A stretch of DNA of 64,000 bases from Eumeta japonica (GCA_005406025.1 BGZK01000135.1:496001-560000); one strand, 5' to 3'; counted from the stretch's first letter, positions 25,201-36,819 are shown. Notes: generated by a model not told the origin, from the letters alone. Program-made: numbers and translations.

Positions 25201-28200
25201 ATTTTTGAATAAAAAAATATATGATGCTAATATGAAGTAAATAATATGATAGGGTTATATTGTTTATAAATGAGCAACCTAATTTTCAAACTGGTTATCA
25301 TCTATGGATTCTAACGTAAGCCTTGCGCCATGCCATCTCTTTCAAAACGGCAGAAACTTTTTTGTACTCCTAATATACTCTAGTTACTTTATGGCGGGAG
25401 TGTTTTTGTGAATACAAGAAATGTTACAATTTGTCTTAGCATTATGTTTATTTTGAGACCTGTTTACTGTCATTTATGGTATATGTGTATCTCTTAGCTC
25501 TTATAGTCATATCCAGTCCAAGATTGACACCGGATTGTCTGCGAAACCTGTAGTGCTGTCTCATATTCCAAAGCCCACTCTACGACGTGAAGAAAGTACA
25601 GCAAGTCATGCTACAAGAGCAGCACGTGTAAAGGTGATTGAAATATTATTTGACAATATATTCGAATAAGGGTTATAAAAAAACAACATTATAACATCAC
25701 AATTTTAATTTATTATTTTTATGTCTGAATTTCACAAATATCATTTGCTATTATATTAAATGAAAGTTATGACACCATTACTTTAAATATTTCTTTATAC
25801 TAGGACAGTTCATTTTTATTGGTGCTGAATAAATGATAGTACTTAACATAATAACAGTATTTGAATTTTGTAATCTTAGTAATGCTTATTCAATGGTTTT
25901 TGTAACTGATAACATATTGTTTTACTTCATTTCGTAAGAGTTATCACAAATGTGAAAATTTGGTACATAATACTAAGTATTTTTTGGCAAAATGTTTGAT
26001 GCAATTCACTCTTATCATTTATATAGTCACTGCTAGTGAGTATCTGTTGCCAATCAGCCAGAAAATATTTTATATATTTTACTGTTCATGCATAAAGATT
26101 CTTAAAAGTGTTCATTGAGACATTAAAACCTATCAAATGCTTACATGTAATACTTGTAATTATTTAATCTTCAACTTTTGAAATAGGTTGCTGTTAAAGA
26201 GAACTTGAAAAACAAAGAAAAAGTTCTAGAGAAAAAAGCAACTGCTCCAAAGTCTCGTAATGTTGAACCGACAGAAAAGAAAGTTGATGAAATAAAACCC
26301 AGTACTTATAAATTATACCCAAAAGAAGATGTTGTGTCTTTAGCTTGTTTAAAGTTAGTTGACACCTGTAGAGAACAAGAAGCGGCACTACCTGACGATA
26401 TTGAGGACATTGATTATGGAGATGAGACATCACCATTTTTGATGTCTGCATACATAAAAGATATATATAAGTATTTAATTGAATTAGAAGACAAATATCC
26501 AATCGAGCCTGACTATCTGAGGAACCAGGTATTCTAATCAATCATAAATTAAAATAGCAAATACCAATGTTTTTAAATTCACTTTCATTTCTTTTTCTAT
26601 GAAGAATGTACAATTTGAATAATTGCTTTGTATAAAATAAATTTTAGTTACCTATTTTATTTCAATTCATATGTCATACATTAAAGTTCATTATAGAATC
26701 CACTATTTTTTATATTATTGTATGTATGGCATTTTTGTTTGAGTAAGAGCATAGTGAAAACATTTTTTAATAATTATAAAAATACTTGAGTAATTACAAT
26801 TTTAAATTGCTAATTAGACAAAGAAGGAACTAGTATCCAGTGATGTCATTTTTTACTAGCGACATATAGAATAACATTAAACTTCCTTTTACAAGAAAGA
26901 GATGGCACAAAGTATTTGATGGTTTATATATAGTCCATTGTTATTTTAACAAATATAAAGAGTGTAGCAGTATAAGCATGAGTCAGATGCCCCTGGGAAA
27001 ATTTATGTGAAAATTTTGATGAAGAAATCACCGTCTTAAGAGATACATTTCCCTAAGCTATCACACCTTTTAATGCACTAGTTTTTCAAATAAAACAATT
27101 TTTTATATTTTGAAAAAAATTTTTTTTCTTACAATATTTATTTGTGATTTTTCTTACAAACGCTAAACACACCAAAGAAGCATTAAATAGGTTATTTTTG
27201 AAGACTGCACTAATTTATATATCAGAATATCACAAATCCAAAATTTTAAAAGATAAAATTTCACTCAAAAGAGACACTCACATTTTTTTTATAAATAGCC
27301 CTTACTATGCTCTATAACAAATATTTTTTTCAGGGTAGAATAGTATTAAAAAAAAATATTATTACTATCCTTAATGACTATTTGAGCATCTGAAGCAAGT
27401 AATACTGTTTTGATTCTTTAAATATAATTTTAATAATAATAATAATAATTAATCTGCATCACTGTCTTCTTCAATTGTTACTGTAAACTTGTCTTTTGAG
27501 AATAACTGACTAAGTTTCTCAGCCGGGCGAGGAACACGATACTGATACTGTCCAAATGATAAATAAATTGTCGCCGCCGAGTGGGAGCTGCATCCTACAT
27601 CCACTAGAGCATTCACAAAAGTACCGAGTGATTCCATCACAATCGCTCTTTTTGAGAAATATATTCAATAAAACAATTATATGACTTTCGGACTGTATGT
27701 CTTGTTCTCACGTGCAGTTTTGACTGAAAACACTTGAATCAGGTCCATAAATATCACAATTTTTTTCGCGGCTTGTGTCGCAGTTTTGCCTTTATTGTAA
27801 TAAAACGCCAAAATATATTGAATTTCTACATTAAGATTCACTCATTTTGGTAGACAGAAAAATAGAAAAATGGTGGGACATTGTTTTTACTCATTATTTG
27901 TTTTTTTTTAATGTCATCTATTTAATGGTATCAAAGAGATTTTACTCGCAACTTTTTACTTGTAAAATACAAAAAAAAACTTTTTCCCTGACAATATATA
28001 TATATATATATATATATATGTATTTGGCTCAATAATCACAATGTGACAAGTCTATCATTCATGCTTATTTATAAAATTGCTGCTGAATGTAATAATGTAT
28101 AACTTCATTATTTTTATAAATATTAACACAACTATCTTGTAATTTACAGAAATATATTAATGGAAAAATGAGAGCTACTCTAATTGATTGGCTGGTGGAA

Positions 28201-31020
28201 GTGAGAAATCAGTTCCATGTGTCTTTAGAGACCTTGCAACTATGTGTTGGCACCATAGACAGATATTTACAGGTTTGTTTTATTAATTGTAATTAGAAGT
28301 TTAAAGACTTTGACAATTCAATCATAACTGATTGTTGCTTATTTTTTAAGAATCTTGAGTTGTAATTCTAATATTAGTATATATATTATTTTATAACAAA
28401 TAAAATTCTATATTTACTTGTCAAAAAAGTAATTGTGTTATGATTTTTTTTAGGTAATAAATCAGCCCAAATATGAATTATACTTGCATATTTTCATATG
28501 TCATATATTACTATACTTTTTAATTTTTTTGAATTTTGGTTATGTTTCATTAACAATATGTTTGAAATGCAGAAATGGGTAAAATGACCATTTTTATTAT
28601 CAGTGGCAACAAGATATTTAATACCTGTCTTCATCTGTATTAAAATAATATGCCATACTTGTAATAACAATAGTTTTAATTATTTTTGGATTATGTTACC
28701 TAGGTAATAAATTTGTTTTAGTATGGCTATGGGCAATTTATTAATTTACCTAATATGTGATATATTATCTACTCCATTCAAAGGTTTAAGTTTTTATTTA
28801 TATACCTTCATCAGGTAGAAAGTAGCACACCAGGATTAGAATATTTTCTTGCTATTGTGGTTTGAACCTTCTATTAAAATTGTAACACCAAATTCGTTTA
28901 TCAATTTGTTTATTGTTCTGCAAGCTAGTATATTGACCACAATCAATTGAAATTTCGTATATGTGCATCTAAATTTCTTTTTGAAATGTTGTTGCATTAA
29001 TTTTACAATCATTATCAACAAACAATTTATTCCATTCAAATGTTGAGATTTGAAGTAAAAATGTTATTAAAAATCATTAGAGCACATTGATAATAAGAGA
29101 TTGGTTTTTATTTTTAAAATCATAGAAGACCTTCTCCCAGAATTAAATAAATTTATTATTTATCAATGATGTTAGAACAGCCTAATTATTAGAGTACCAA
29201 TTTCGAATTACAAATTTGTTTATATATGTTGCCAAGCATCAAGCACTCTCTGTGAAATTGTTGTTAAAGATATTTATAAAACTATAAAAAAATTTCATTT
29301 TATAGGCACAGCCAGACATACGAACAAGTGAATTGCAGTTAGTTGGAGTAACATGCATGTTCATAGCATGCAAGTACGAGGAGGTCTTGCTTCCAGAAAT
29401 TACAGACTTTGTGGTGGTATCGGATGACGCCTTTACTAAGCGCGATATTATATGTTGTGAGAGGACTGTCATCAGTAAACTTGGGTTTTCTCTGGCCAAG
29501 CCGATACCTTTAAGTTTTCTGAGAAGGTTTGTATTGATTGATCAATTGATGCAATTGCTGGTTCACAAAACATAAGTTTCTAAATTTCAAAATAAGTGTA
29601 GGAGTTTAGCCATTATTTTTAATCTTTCACTTTGTTAAATAAAGAACAGTAATAATGCATTTCAGTTTATTTTTGTATGTATACATATGTTTATTTGCAA
29701 TGCTTTGTAGTCAAAAGCTAGCTGCCACCCACAAGTCTTTGCGGATGGCAGTTACCAGTGCTCTATTGGCAAAAGAGAAATAGTCACTGTAATTTATCGA
29801 GTGGGACATAAAATTAAAAAAAAAATTGATAATGATGCTTGATTCAGTGGTAAAATAATACATTTTGATTTAAACTGGCTAGTTGGACAAAGGTGATTAG
29901 AATTTTCAAAGATATGAATTTATCCATTGCATTTGGTCAGTGTGCAGACTATGGCCTAATATCTCACTATTAAAGGGGCTTGTGCTCAGCCACGGTACGT
30001 TATTATAGATATTGCAAATAGATGACAATGGTAAAAATTAATTGTTATAGAGTGAAAGCCTTAGAAAGAAAAGGAGGCTCGTTACAAATCCACAGAATCA
30101 TATCTGACAAAATTTTGATAACCATTAACAAAGATAGTAGACAAATTATGAAATCTGGAATGTTTATAAACTTTAGACTGTATATTGTATGCTGTAGGTA
30201 TTGGTTTTCTGAACTTGTACAATCATACTACTTCCACAGCCTTGGTTCATATTAGTCTCTACTTGGCTAAAAACGGAATTTGGTTGCTATAATTAGTGGG
30301 AGTCTAAATTATTTATTAAAAATTATATCTTTAAGTGATCACTTCCAATTACATTTCACTACTATTGGATAAAATGTTGATAGAGTTAAGAAAAACATTT
30401 CTTTTAGTATTGCTTATTTCTCACTTTATGGTTTTTTTTTTGCTGTTACGTTTTTAAATCCATCAATTAGTTTTCATTATTATGATTATACGAATGTATA
30501 AAATCAATGGTCTTGTACACTAACCTGTTTTTGACATTTTGGTTTTTTGTTTTGCACTCTGCTTTTCCTGAGTTAATATGATCAATCTATGTTTTGAATG
30601 TTTTAACCAATTATTTTACTATAAAGGTTTATGAAAGCAGCTCATGGAAGTGCAGTGAATCACCATCTAGCCAAATACTTTGTGGACCTGTCTCTGATTG
30701 AGTACTCCATGGTACACTACAAGCCATCAGAATTGGCAGCTGCGGCTGTATGCCTCTCCATGTATATTCTGTCTAGTAAGAAGTTGCATGATGTGTGGAC
30801 GCCGACACTTCAGTACTATTCTAGTTATAAATTGGAAGACATTGAACCGATAATGAAGAAGATGGCGAAACTGGCTTTGACAGCCGATTCTGCTAATCAT
30901 AAAGCTGTCTACAATAGTTATAAGAGTTCTTCCTTAGCAAGAGTAGCGCTATTGCCTCAACTTAAAAATACCTCTATGGTAAGGCTGGCTAGGAGCTGCA
31001 ATAATTCACCAACCCCTTGA
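20346..31020 (+). CDS. CycB: G2/mitotic-specific cyclin B
   Basis: Seven exons, 20346-20378, 20447-20646, 25507-25633, 26187-26528, 28150-28272, 29306-29526 and 30627-31020, join with matching phases and GT-AG introns into 479 residues. Cyclin B activates Cdk1 to drive entry into mitosis and is destroyed by the anaphase-promoting complex. The destruction box RGALGELNS is at residues 40-48 and a KEN triplet at 124-126. The cyclin N box begins around YIKDIYKYLIELE and holds the Cdk-contact patch MRATLIDWLVEV at 241-252, then GTIDRYLQ, QLVGVTCMFIACKYEE (Lys 298) and LPEITDFV. The C box runs from about 340 to 450, with FLRRFMKAAHGS across the last junction. The first start codon MDVQRRRLERM is the only one in the exon. 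Exon 3 has a second in-frame acceptor 9 bases upstream. Intron 2 (4.9 kb) carries two mariner remnants. The gene looks intact; B-type rather than A- or B3-type is judged from the motif sequences. Confidence 0.95.
21078..22353 (+). mobile_element. Degenerate mariner element 1 in cyclin B intron 2
   Basis: The left terminal repeat TTAGGTTTGGGAAAAAGTTT starts after a TA. The right end at about 22325-22353 (ACAAAAAAACTTTATTCCGACCCTAA) is its diverged complement. Between them a mariner transposase is recognisable in pieces: GIDHKTVLTYLKK near 21510-21550 and, at 21920-22200, DNARPH, HPPYSPDLAPSDFH and MPLPTRWQ. The DNARPH and APSD aspartates keep the mariner D34D spacing. Frameshifts and stops break the frame, and an AC/AT microsatellite has expanded near the 3' end. 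It is dead and lies on the sense strand of the host intron. Confidence 0.85.
22227..22282. repeat. Compound (AC)n(AT)n(AAT)n microsatellite
   Basis: An AC run of about 11 units passes into an AT run of about 11 units and then AAT units, near the 3' end of mariner element 1. Confidence 0.95.
23990..24150 (-). repeat. Pyrimidine-rich degenerate minisatellite (GGAATCGGAA-like on the complement)
   Basis: The plus strand is a string of TTC, GATTCTG and TTCCC-type units. The complement reads as degenerate GAATC/GGAAC units, like the tracts at 60.2 and 61.8 kb. It lies in cyclin B intron 2 between the two mariner copies. Confidence 0.4.
24300..25378 (-). mobile_element. Degenerate mariner element 2 (another subfamily) in cyclin B intron 2
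   Basis: On the minus strand the right boundary reads TTAGGAGTACAAAAAAGTTT, and a related end (CCATAAAAAAGTTTCATACA) is near 24311. The transposase survives in fragments: CGYIMIIQKEE, KKLMLCIWWDQLDVVYYKLL, SRPHVAVPVENYLKTLAWEV, HPPYSPDIAPS and LPERWKKVVASQLE, running right to left from about 24930 to 24350. The sequence fits a mauritiana-like subfamily rather than that of element 1. Two catalytic aspartates are changed: DN in DNARPH is read as YN and APSD is APSH. Several frameshifts are present. It is inactive and antisense to cyclin B. Confidence 0.85.
25498..25506 (+). other. Tandem in-frame splice acceptors at cyclin B exon 3
   Basis: Two acceptors, TCTCTTAG ending at 25497 and CTTATAG ending at 25506, are 9 bases apart. 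Both restore the reading frame after the phase-2 donor at 20646. Use of the first would insert three residues (Ser-Tyr-Ser context) before HIQSKID. I took the second for the gene model, without proof. Confidence 0.5.
27449..27637 (-). CDS. 62-residue antisense reading frame in cyclin B intron 4
   Basis: An ATG at 27637 opens a frame of 62 codons ending in TAA-type stop at 27449-27451. The protein begins MESLGTFVNALVDVGCSSHS and ends with an acidic tail EEDSDAD. The GC content and codon use are higher than in the surrounding AT-rich intron, which favours real coding sequence. The middle (YLSFGQYQYRVPRPAEK) is Tyr/Arg-rich and has no signal peptide or membrane segment. I do not recognise a family. 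It could be a nested small gene, one exon of a larger minus-strand gene, or a retrocopied fragment. An ATTAAA-type hexamer lies just beyond the stop on the complement. Confidence 0.45.
   Translation of the reverse strand: MESLGTFVNALVDVGCSSHSAATIYLSFGQYQYRVPRPAEKLSQLFSKDKFTVTIEEDSDAD
27994..28019. repeat. (TA)n microsatellite
   Basis: About 13 TA units lie in cyclin B intron 4. Confidence 0.95.
29925..30005. repeat. Possible LINE/SINE tail fragment in cyclin B intron 6
   Basis: The segment GTCAGTGTGCAGACTATGGC through AAAGGGGCTTGTGCTCAGCC resembles, from memory, a 3' segment common in lepidopteran retroelements (GAGGCCCGTGCCCAGCAGTG type). It is short and diverged. Confidence 0.3.
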
Positions 31021-31054
31021 GATTCCAAAGCGTAGTTTAGAATATGATTCTAAA

Positions 31055-31060
31055 AATAAA
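31055..31060 (+). terminator. Polyadenylation signal AATAAA of cyclin B
   Basis: AATAAA starts 35 bases after the stop codon at 31018-31020. The position is early but usable. No other perfect AATAAA is obvious in the next few hundred bases, which are otherwise AT-rich. Confidence 0.4.
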
Positions 31061-32559
31061 ATTCTAGCTATGTAATGTTATTGAGATCTTGGTATTCATA
31101 TTTGACAATTGTTATTATTCCATTGACATTAACACACACAATAATTGTTCATATGATTTTTATGTGATTTATATTTAGTAATTTTGCACTATTACATAAC
31201 ACAAACTAGAGGTGTACATTTATTTTTCTAATTTTATATAAATTATTTCTAAAGACTATTTTGCCATAGATTATTCCAAAAAATTCTTACGTATTTAGTT
31301 AAACACCAAGGCATATTTGTAGTAGTTTTTTGTCTTTGATATTAATCTTATATATGAAAGTAGTTTGTATACTCTTTTTTTTTTTGGAATAATATACAGT
31401 TATTATATTCAGACTTTAAATTCATATAAAAAAAATAATATTCAGGTAGGTTAATTCTCATGAGACTCAAATATCACATTAAGTAGTAATTTTGTAAGTA
31501 GTCACTTAAGAACATTGACTATAATAATTTAACATGTTGATCTGGTTACATAATTGTACTAAGAATATTTAACTATTGTTTAAATTCGCATTGGAATAGT
31601 TTGGTAATATGGCTGTGTTCAAATTTTTTTAGCTTGGCCAAATTGTACGAATTCAGGTGATTAAGGCGTTTTGACGATTTTATTATTTAACTAGTTATTA
31701 ATTTTAGAAAGTATAGCTGTAATTCATTTTATAGGACTGAGTTGATTCTAGTAGGTGTGTAACTGATGGAAATAAAGATTATTTCAATATGAAATTGTTT
31801 TTGTCTAAACTTTATCATCGGTGATATTGTAATACTTATGCGGTGTAAGTGTACAAATTGAAATTTTGGTTTTGATATTGTCGTTATTTCTAGGTCAAAC
31901 AGAAACATCAAAAGGGGTCATAAATTATAACAAAGTGTGACAAGGGGTATGTCATAAGTTATGTGAAGTCACAATTTTGTGTTCATGTTCACAATTTTTA
32001 CATTACAATTTTGTGGTGTAAAAATCTGAAATATTAAATCCCTATTTCAAATGTAACGGAAAGCTATCGCTGTACCTACGGTGTCGCGCTTTGTACATTT
32101 TCTGTAGATCGATTTACTGATAATTTTATGAAAATTGGTTTTAAATTGTAAAATGTAAATAATATTGGAAGTGCTGTTTTGATTATTATTAACTTAATTT
32201 AAATTTAAAATTGTGACATACTTGATGTCACATAAGTGTAGGTCATACAGTGACTATGAAATGAGGCTTTCAAAATCGTGAAATTCGTGTGACGTAATTT
32301 ATTGAAGGCTCCTATTTTGTTTATTCAATTATTAGTGCTTTTTAATTGAAAGTAATTGAATTATTAATAATGATAAAATGAGGTGTTAATAACAAAATGA
32401 TAAAATTATTTTTCTTAAACAATGAAAATAGCTGAATAGCAATATTCATGCCAGTATCAATTATATATTTATTTTTACTATTATTATAAGGTTTAAAAAG
32501 TATTGAAACTAATTGCCATCTATTGAGAGAAAATTGAACACTATGAGAGACGTGTATGT

Positions 32560-32735
32560 AGTGGTTTTCTAGCTTAATGTTACTAGGTGTCGCTGTATCG
32601 GTATCTTATCAAGGATTTTTTTTTCTACTGGATATCGATATTTTTGACACGCTTTTAATAGCTTCACCTGTATGTATGTAACCGACTCCTATACACTTAT
32701 TTTGCCCACTTTACACGAATAGATTTAATTTAAAC
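32560..32735. repeat. Dispersed repeat fragment
   Basis: The segment with GACACGCTTTTAATAGCTTC, CCTGTATGTATGTAACCGAC and CCACTTTACACGAATAGATT resembles a repeat I recall from lepidopteran genomes. It has no coding capacity. The class is not certain. Confidence 0.35.
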
Positions 32736-32855
32736 TTTGTACACATATCAAGAACCAGTGATAATACAATAATTTGATAAGTTTATCTCATTATCCTGAT
32801 CAGGATCGTCAGGATCGAATAATTTTGTCACGTATCGCCTGCGTGAGAGCAAGTG

Positions 32856-32917
32856 GCTTATTACTGTTACTAAATTCTATTACTGTTTTGTAATAGAATT
32901 TAGTAACAGTAATAAGC
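32856..32917. repeat. Perfect 28-base hairpin with a 6-base loop
   Basis: The arm at 32856-32883 (GCTTATTACTGTTACTAAAT...) is the exact reverse complement of 32890-32917, with TGTTTT between. Such perfect short-loop palindromes arise by template switching or mark miniature elements. Confidence 0.9.
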
Positions 32918-33833
32918 ATTATTATTAATTCAACTATTGTATTGTTTTTTAACAATCAGTTCAACTAAAAAGTGAAAAATAAATATAGTTTAATAAAACT
33001 AAAAATCACGCTTTTAAAGCAAATCAAACTAAAAAGAGAAAAATAATTCTGAATATGAGCCGAAAAAAATTATTATTTTTTGACGAAAAATACTAGTATT
33101 GTCGTGGACAAAGCTTGGGTTGCTCTTTATAAGAAAAATGTGGCACAAAGTGCCCCACGCTTTTTCCACAATAATAGTACTCAATTCTACTGTAGAGTCG
33201 GTAAGAGAATTTTTGAAATTCATCCCAAAAATATAGCGAAAATTTAATAAAATGTAGGTAAATAGCACATTAACTATATTTCATACATTATTCGACAAGT
33301 AATGAAACTCATTTAGAGAAATGTTTGGAATACAATTACATTATTATCGACATTTATTACTCATTTATAGTATGTATGTGTCGGACTTTGGAAAAATATT
33401 TTAAAATTTGCTTTTTAACTTTCAACATAAAATCTTTAAAATACAATTTAATAATTTTATTGATATTCAAGTTACCTCTTATCTATTTGATAGTCGATTG
33501 ATTGACTACAATGGTCAATGGATATTTTTTTATATGCGCCAATCTTTTACAACCCGTTTTGACCCTATTATTATTTAAATCGAATTACTGATTCCACAAA
33601 TTTTTAGACTGCCCATAAATTTTCTGATTTGTAATTGCAAATATTATGTACAACTTCGATGCCAAGTTTGAAGGAATATTTAAATGGAAATATGCTTATT
33701 TCAAATTGTTTATCCATATTGGACGTTTATCTGTATTGGAGTAGGGTTGTCGACTTCTAGAGCATAAAAAAAATCAAATAGCGTTTTATTTTTTAACCGT
33801 TTTCAAAAGAGGATAAGCTTCTATGTTCTTCTG

Positions 33834-33834
33834 G

Positions 33835-33862
<28 letters not shown>
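33834..33862. repeat. (TA)n microsatellite
   Basis: A run of about 14 TA units. Confidence 0.95.
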
Positions 33863-33868
<6 letters not shown>

Positions 33869-34127
33869 TATGTATGTTCAGCGATAATTTCGTCACTTTT
33901 GGACCGATTTCGTTTTTTTTTTGTTTAAAGGGGTATATTTTTAAGGCGGTCCTATAGTCACAAAGTCAGGATCTGAAACCCTCAAATATTGGGTGTATAT
34001 ATATGGAACTGACTCCAAGAACAACTAATTAATTGTTTTTGAAGTCTGTTTAAAAAAAATAGGTCTCTGACGACGGTTTTTATTATTTTTTTGTTTAAAT
34101 GTATTATTTCTTTTACGTTTTTCTTTT

Positions 34128-34192
34128 AATAGATGTGTATATACAATACACATCTATTAATCGATGTGTATATACACTACACATCTATTAAT
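34128..34192. repeat. Duplicated hairpin unit
   Basis: AATAGATGTGTAT at 34128-34140 is exactly complementary to 34146-34158 across a 5-base loop. The unit is repeated directly after (about 34160-34192) with two changes, so four complementary arms lie in a row. Confidence 0.8.
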
Positions 34193-34625
34193 GATCTGAA
34201 TTATGATACATATTGCAATATTTAAAACTGAAAACATGGAGCTTGAATCCTCTCAATCTGGAATAAAAAGACCGCTGAAGGTTGGCAGTGGTGCGACTAC
34301 TAGTCCTGTTTTTATTAAAATAAGGTTTTACTTATCATAATATTGATGTAAATTTTTTTGTGTTTGACAATTTGTCGTGTGCTCGGATGTTCTATCCGAC
34401 AATTATTACAATTGTTACAACTTGGTAATTGAGAACACTGAATTAGTATTTTCGTTTGATATTTTTCATTTCACACGAAATTAAAGTAATCTCATGTGTC
34501 AATTTTCACATGGCTCGAGAATTGCCGACCTGATGTGATATTTTGATTTTAAATTTGCATTTGCAAACATACTGTTTTGTTTTTCGCTAAGGAACTAGAT
34601 GCGAGAATCTAAGAGTCATATCTTA

Positions 34626-35150
34626 GTCGGTTTTTAGGGTTCCGAGCTGAAATGGCAAAAACGTAACCCTTATAGTTTCGTCATGTCTGTCCGTTCGTCC
34701 GTATGTCACAGGCGTTTTATTCAAAAACTGTTAGATGTATATTGAAATTTATAGTGTAGGTGTCTTGTATAAGCTGCTACTTAGTTTCGTGGTTTAATAA
34801 CAAAAATAAATATTCTAGGCGGGGCACTCCATACATGTAACAGAAGCTGAAAAATTTTTTCAGCCCAAAAATGTGAAAAAAACTAACGAAGGCAACGCTT
34901 AATAAATGCTTTCAACGAAAATTATTTTGAATATGGTCGGATATACTGTTTTTGAGTTATTGCCGATGTAACTGTGCTTCTTAACAAAAGGTCCTAAGTG
35001 CCATGAAGATAGGCTCTTTCGCTGATGCATTTCAGTTTTCACTGGTTTAAGAATAATAGTCGACATATCTACTTGTTTTTCTAGTTATAGGCGACTGAAG
35101 TACTTATAATTATTATGTGCGGGAAACACGGAAAAGTCTAACAACTTATT
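34626..35150. mobile_element. Dispersed retroelement-like repeat, copy 1
   Basis: It begins TCGGTTTTTAGGGTTCCGAG and aligns with 57624-58300 in the same orientation. Shared blocks include ATGGCAAAAACG, CTTATAGTTTCGT, TTTATAGTGTAGGTGTCTT and TAGTTATAGGCGA. The AGGGTTCCG...CCTTATAG...GTCCGTCCGT pattern is, in my recollection, one of the most abundant lepidopteran repeats. No coding frame remains. Confidence 0.65.
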
Positions 35151-35467
35151 TTTTCATTCTTATAAGTATAATGACAACAATGAACGGGAATGTCGAATGA
35201 AAAAGAACCAATTGCCTTTATTTCTAGGAGGTCAATCGTTAGAGTAAACTAGCTCTCATAGACAAAGGAAATCCGTAAGCGAGATAAATCAAGCGAGGAA
35301 CGATCGGATATCAGCTCGGAGGAAATAGAATTGGAGAGGACACAAGCTATTTTATCATAATATAACTTTGGTCTAAAAACAGTGGGGGACGAGGTAAACA
35401 CTCAATGCACACACGCAACGATTATTATAAACACCAATAAAGGTTATTGACGTGATAATGTCTTATA

Positions 35468-35808
35468 AATCGATGAACGCCGGCTGCACGCATGAAAAAG
35501 CATGACTCATGTCGCGTTCTGCTTGAGCCGAGCGTGCGAGCGAGAGCGCGAAACAAGCGATGGAGAGGCGTTCTAAGCGTTCGGCATGTGACGCATCTAT
35601 CTCTCTTCCACTCTATCGGACGGTGGAGTGAAAGAGAGATACCAAATAATATATCTCTAATGATGATACAATTTATCATTACTAGATGATACAAAATAAT
35701 GATAATTCAGTGATAATAATCCAATTTAATTCATGAAAGTATGCAATTTTTCATGTATGTTACTAGTTATCACGTGAAATTATCATCCGTAAACCGACTT
35801 TACACACA
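35468..35808 (+). repeat. ~350 bp repeat, left copy of an inverted pair
   Basis: It runs from ATCGATGAACGCCGGCTGCA to TAAACCGACTTTACAC and aligns along most of its length with the reverse complement of 39747-40101. Shared blocks include GCATGAAAAAGCATGA, GAGAGCGCGAAACAA and ACAAAATAATGATAATTCA. A local tract at 35597-35641 (ATCTCTCTTCCACT and AGTGAAAGAGAGAT) forms a hairpin that the other copy lacks. Confidence 0.8.
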
Positions 35809-36395
35809 ACCAATTTTTTTCGTTTTTATGTACTCGACAGGAACCAACGAAAGACGAGTAGCGAATAGGTTGGTGCGTGCGACGAAACTAAATACTTTTA
35901 GACATATAATATATTTTAGAGATTGACAACGACTATTGATAAGTAATGTATATCATAACTATATACAAAAACTAATAATTTTAAATAGACATCACATTGT
36001 TTGTTTATTGTTATTAACAATTGCTTATATATTGTTAAATACGTTCGTTATTGTCGTTGATGATAAATTTGAAATCATATTCTACTCAAAAATGCTTGTT
36101 TTTTATTGACACCTTTAGTGACAGGTTACCACCACATACATCCCTTAAGTAACATCGTATACCCTTGATGAATGGATTAATTATGAAACACGATGATAGG
36201 TCAGGATAGGAATTAGGAACTCATTGCAATAAATCTTAATTCTTAATTTCGCAATGTTTTTTGACGGCGATTGTAAGAATAAAGAAATATTTAAGCAACT
36301 ATAAAAACCTGACTCCATAAAAAAGATGATATGAAACAAGTTAAGTAAATTAACTACAAAGTCAAAGATGCACAACTAATCGACATTTTTTTGAA

Positions 36396-36595
36396 GTGAA
36401 ACTTCTTTATCGGCGTATGGGAGAAATTTTATAGCAATGTAACGTTTTTCTGTTACGCGCCATCTTTATTTCTGGGTAACATTTTTCCGTTACGCGCCAT
36501 ATTTATTCAATGTTATTAATGTCATCGTGGCATAAATATAATTGTTACTAAGGCCACCTGTCACATACACTTTCTGTCAACACCCTAGATGTATT
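36396..36595. repeat. Dispersed repeat with an internal tandem duplication
   Basis: The block GAAACTTCTTTATCGGCGTA starts a GC-richer segment. Within it, the phrase TTACGCGCCAT(A/C)TTTATT occurs twice, near 36455 and 36492, each after AAC(G/A)TTTTTC. No coding frame is present. Confidence 0.5.
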
Positions 36596-36819
36596 TACAG
36601 TTTGTATATATTACATTTTCCTATTATCTAAGTTGAAACCTTTTCAACCGACATAGAAGTTTTTTTTTTAACTTTATTTTTATGTGGATTAAAGGCTTAT
36701 TATTATTATTATTATATGAGCATGTGTATCAGGACCCCATTATGGATAGCCAGATGCACTCATAATAATTTCTAAATAAAACAACCTATAGGTATTATTC
36801 AGTGGCGATCATAGGGCAG

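Larger units (their letters stand above)
31061..34620. other. AT-rich intergenic DNA with repeat fragments
   Basis: No gene is supported. The stretch holds a (TA)n microsatellite, two strong hairpins and a short dispersed-repeat fragment, listed separately. Confidence 0.55.

Noticed and set aside
26194..26541. 115-codon minus-strand frame
   Set aside because: It is the antisense of cyclin B exon 4.
29239..29499. Minus-strand frame of 86 codons
   Set aside because: It is the antisense of cyclin B exon 6.
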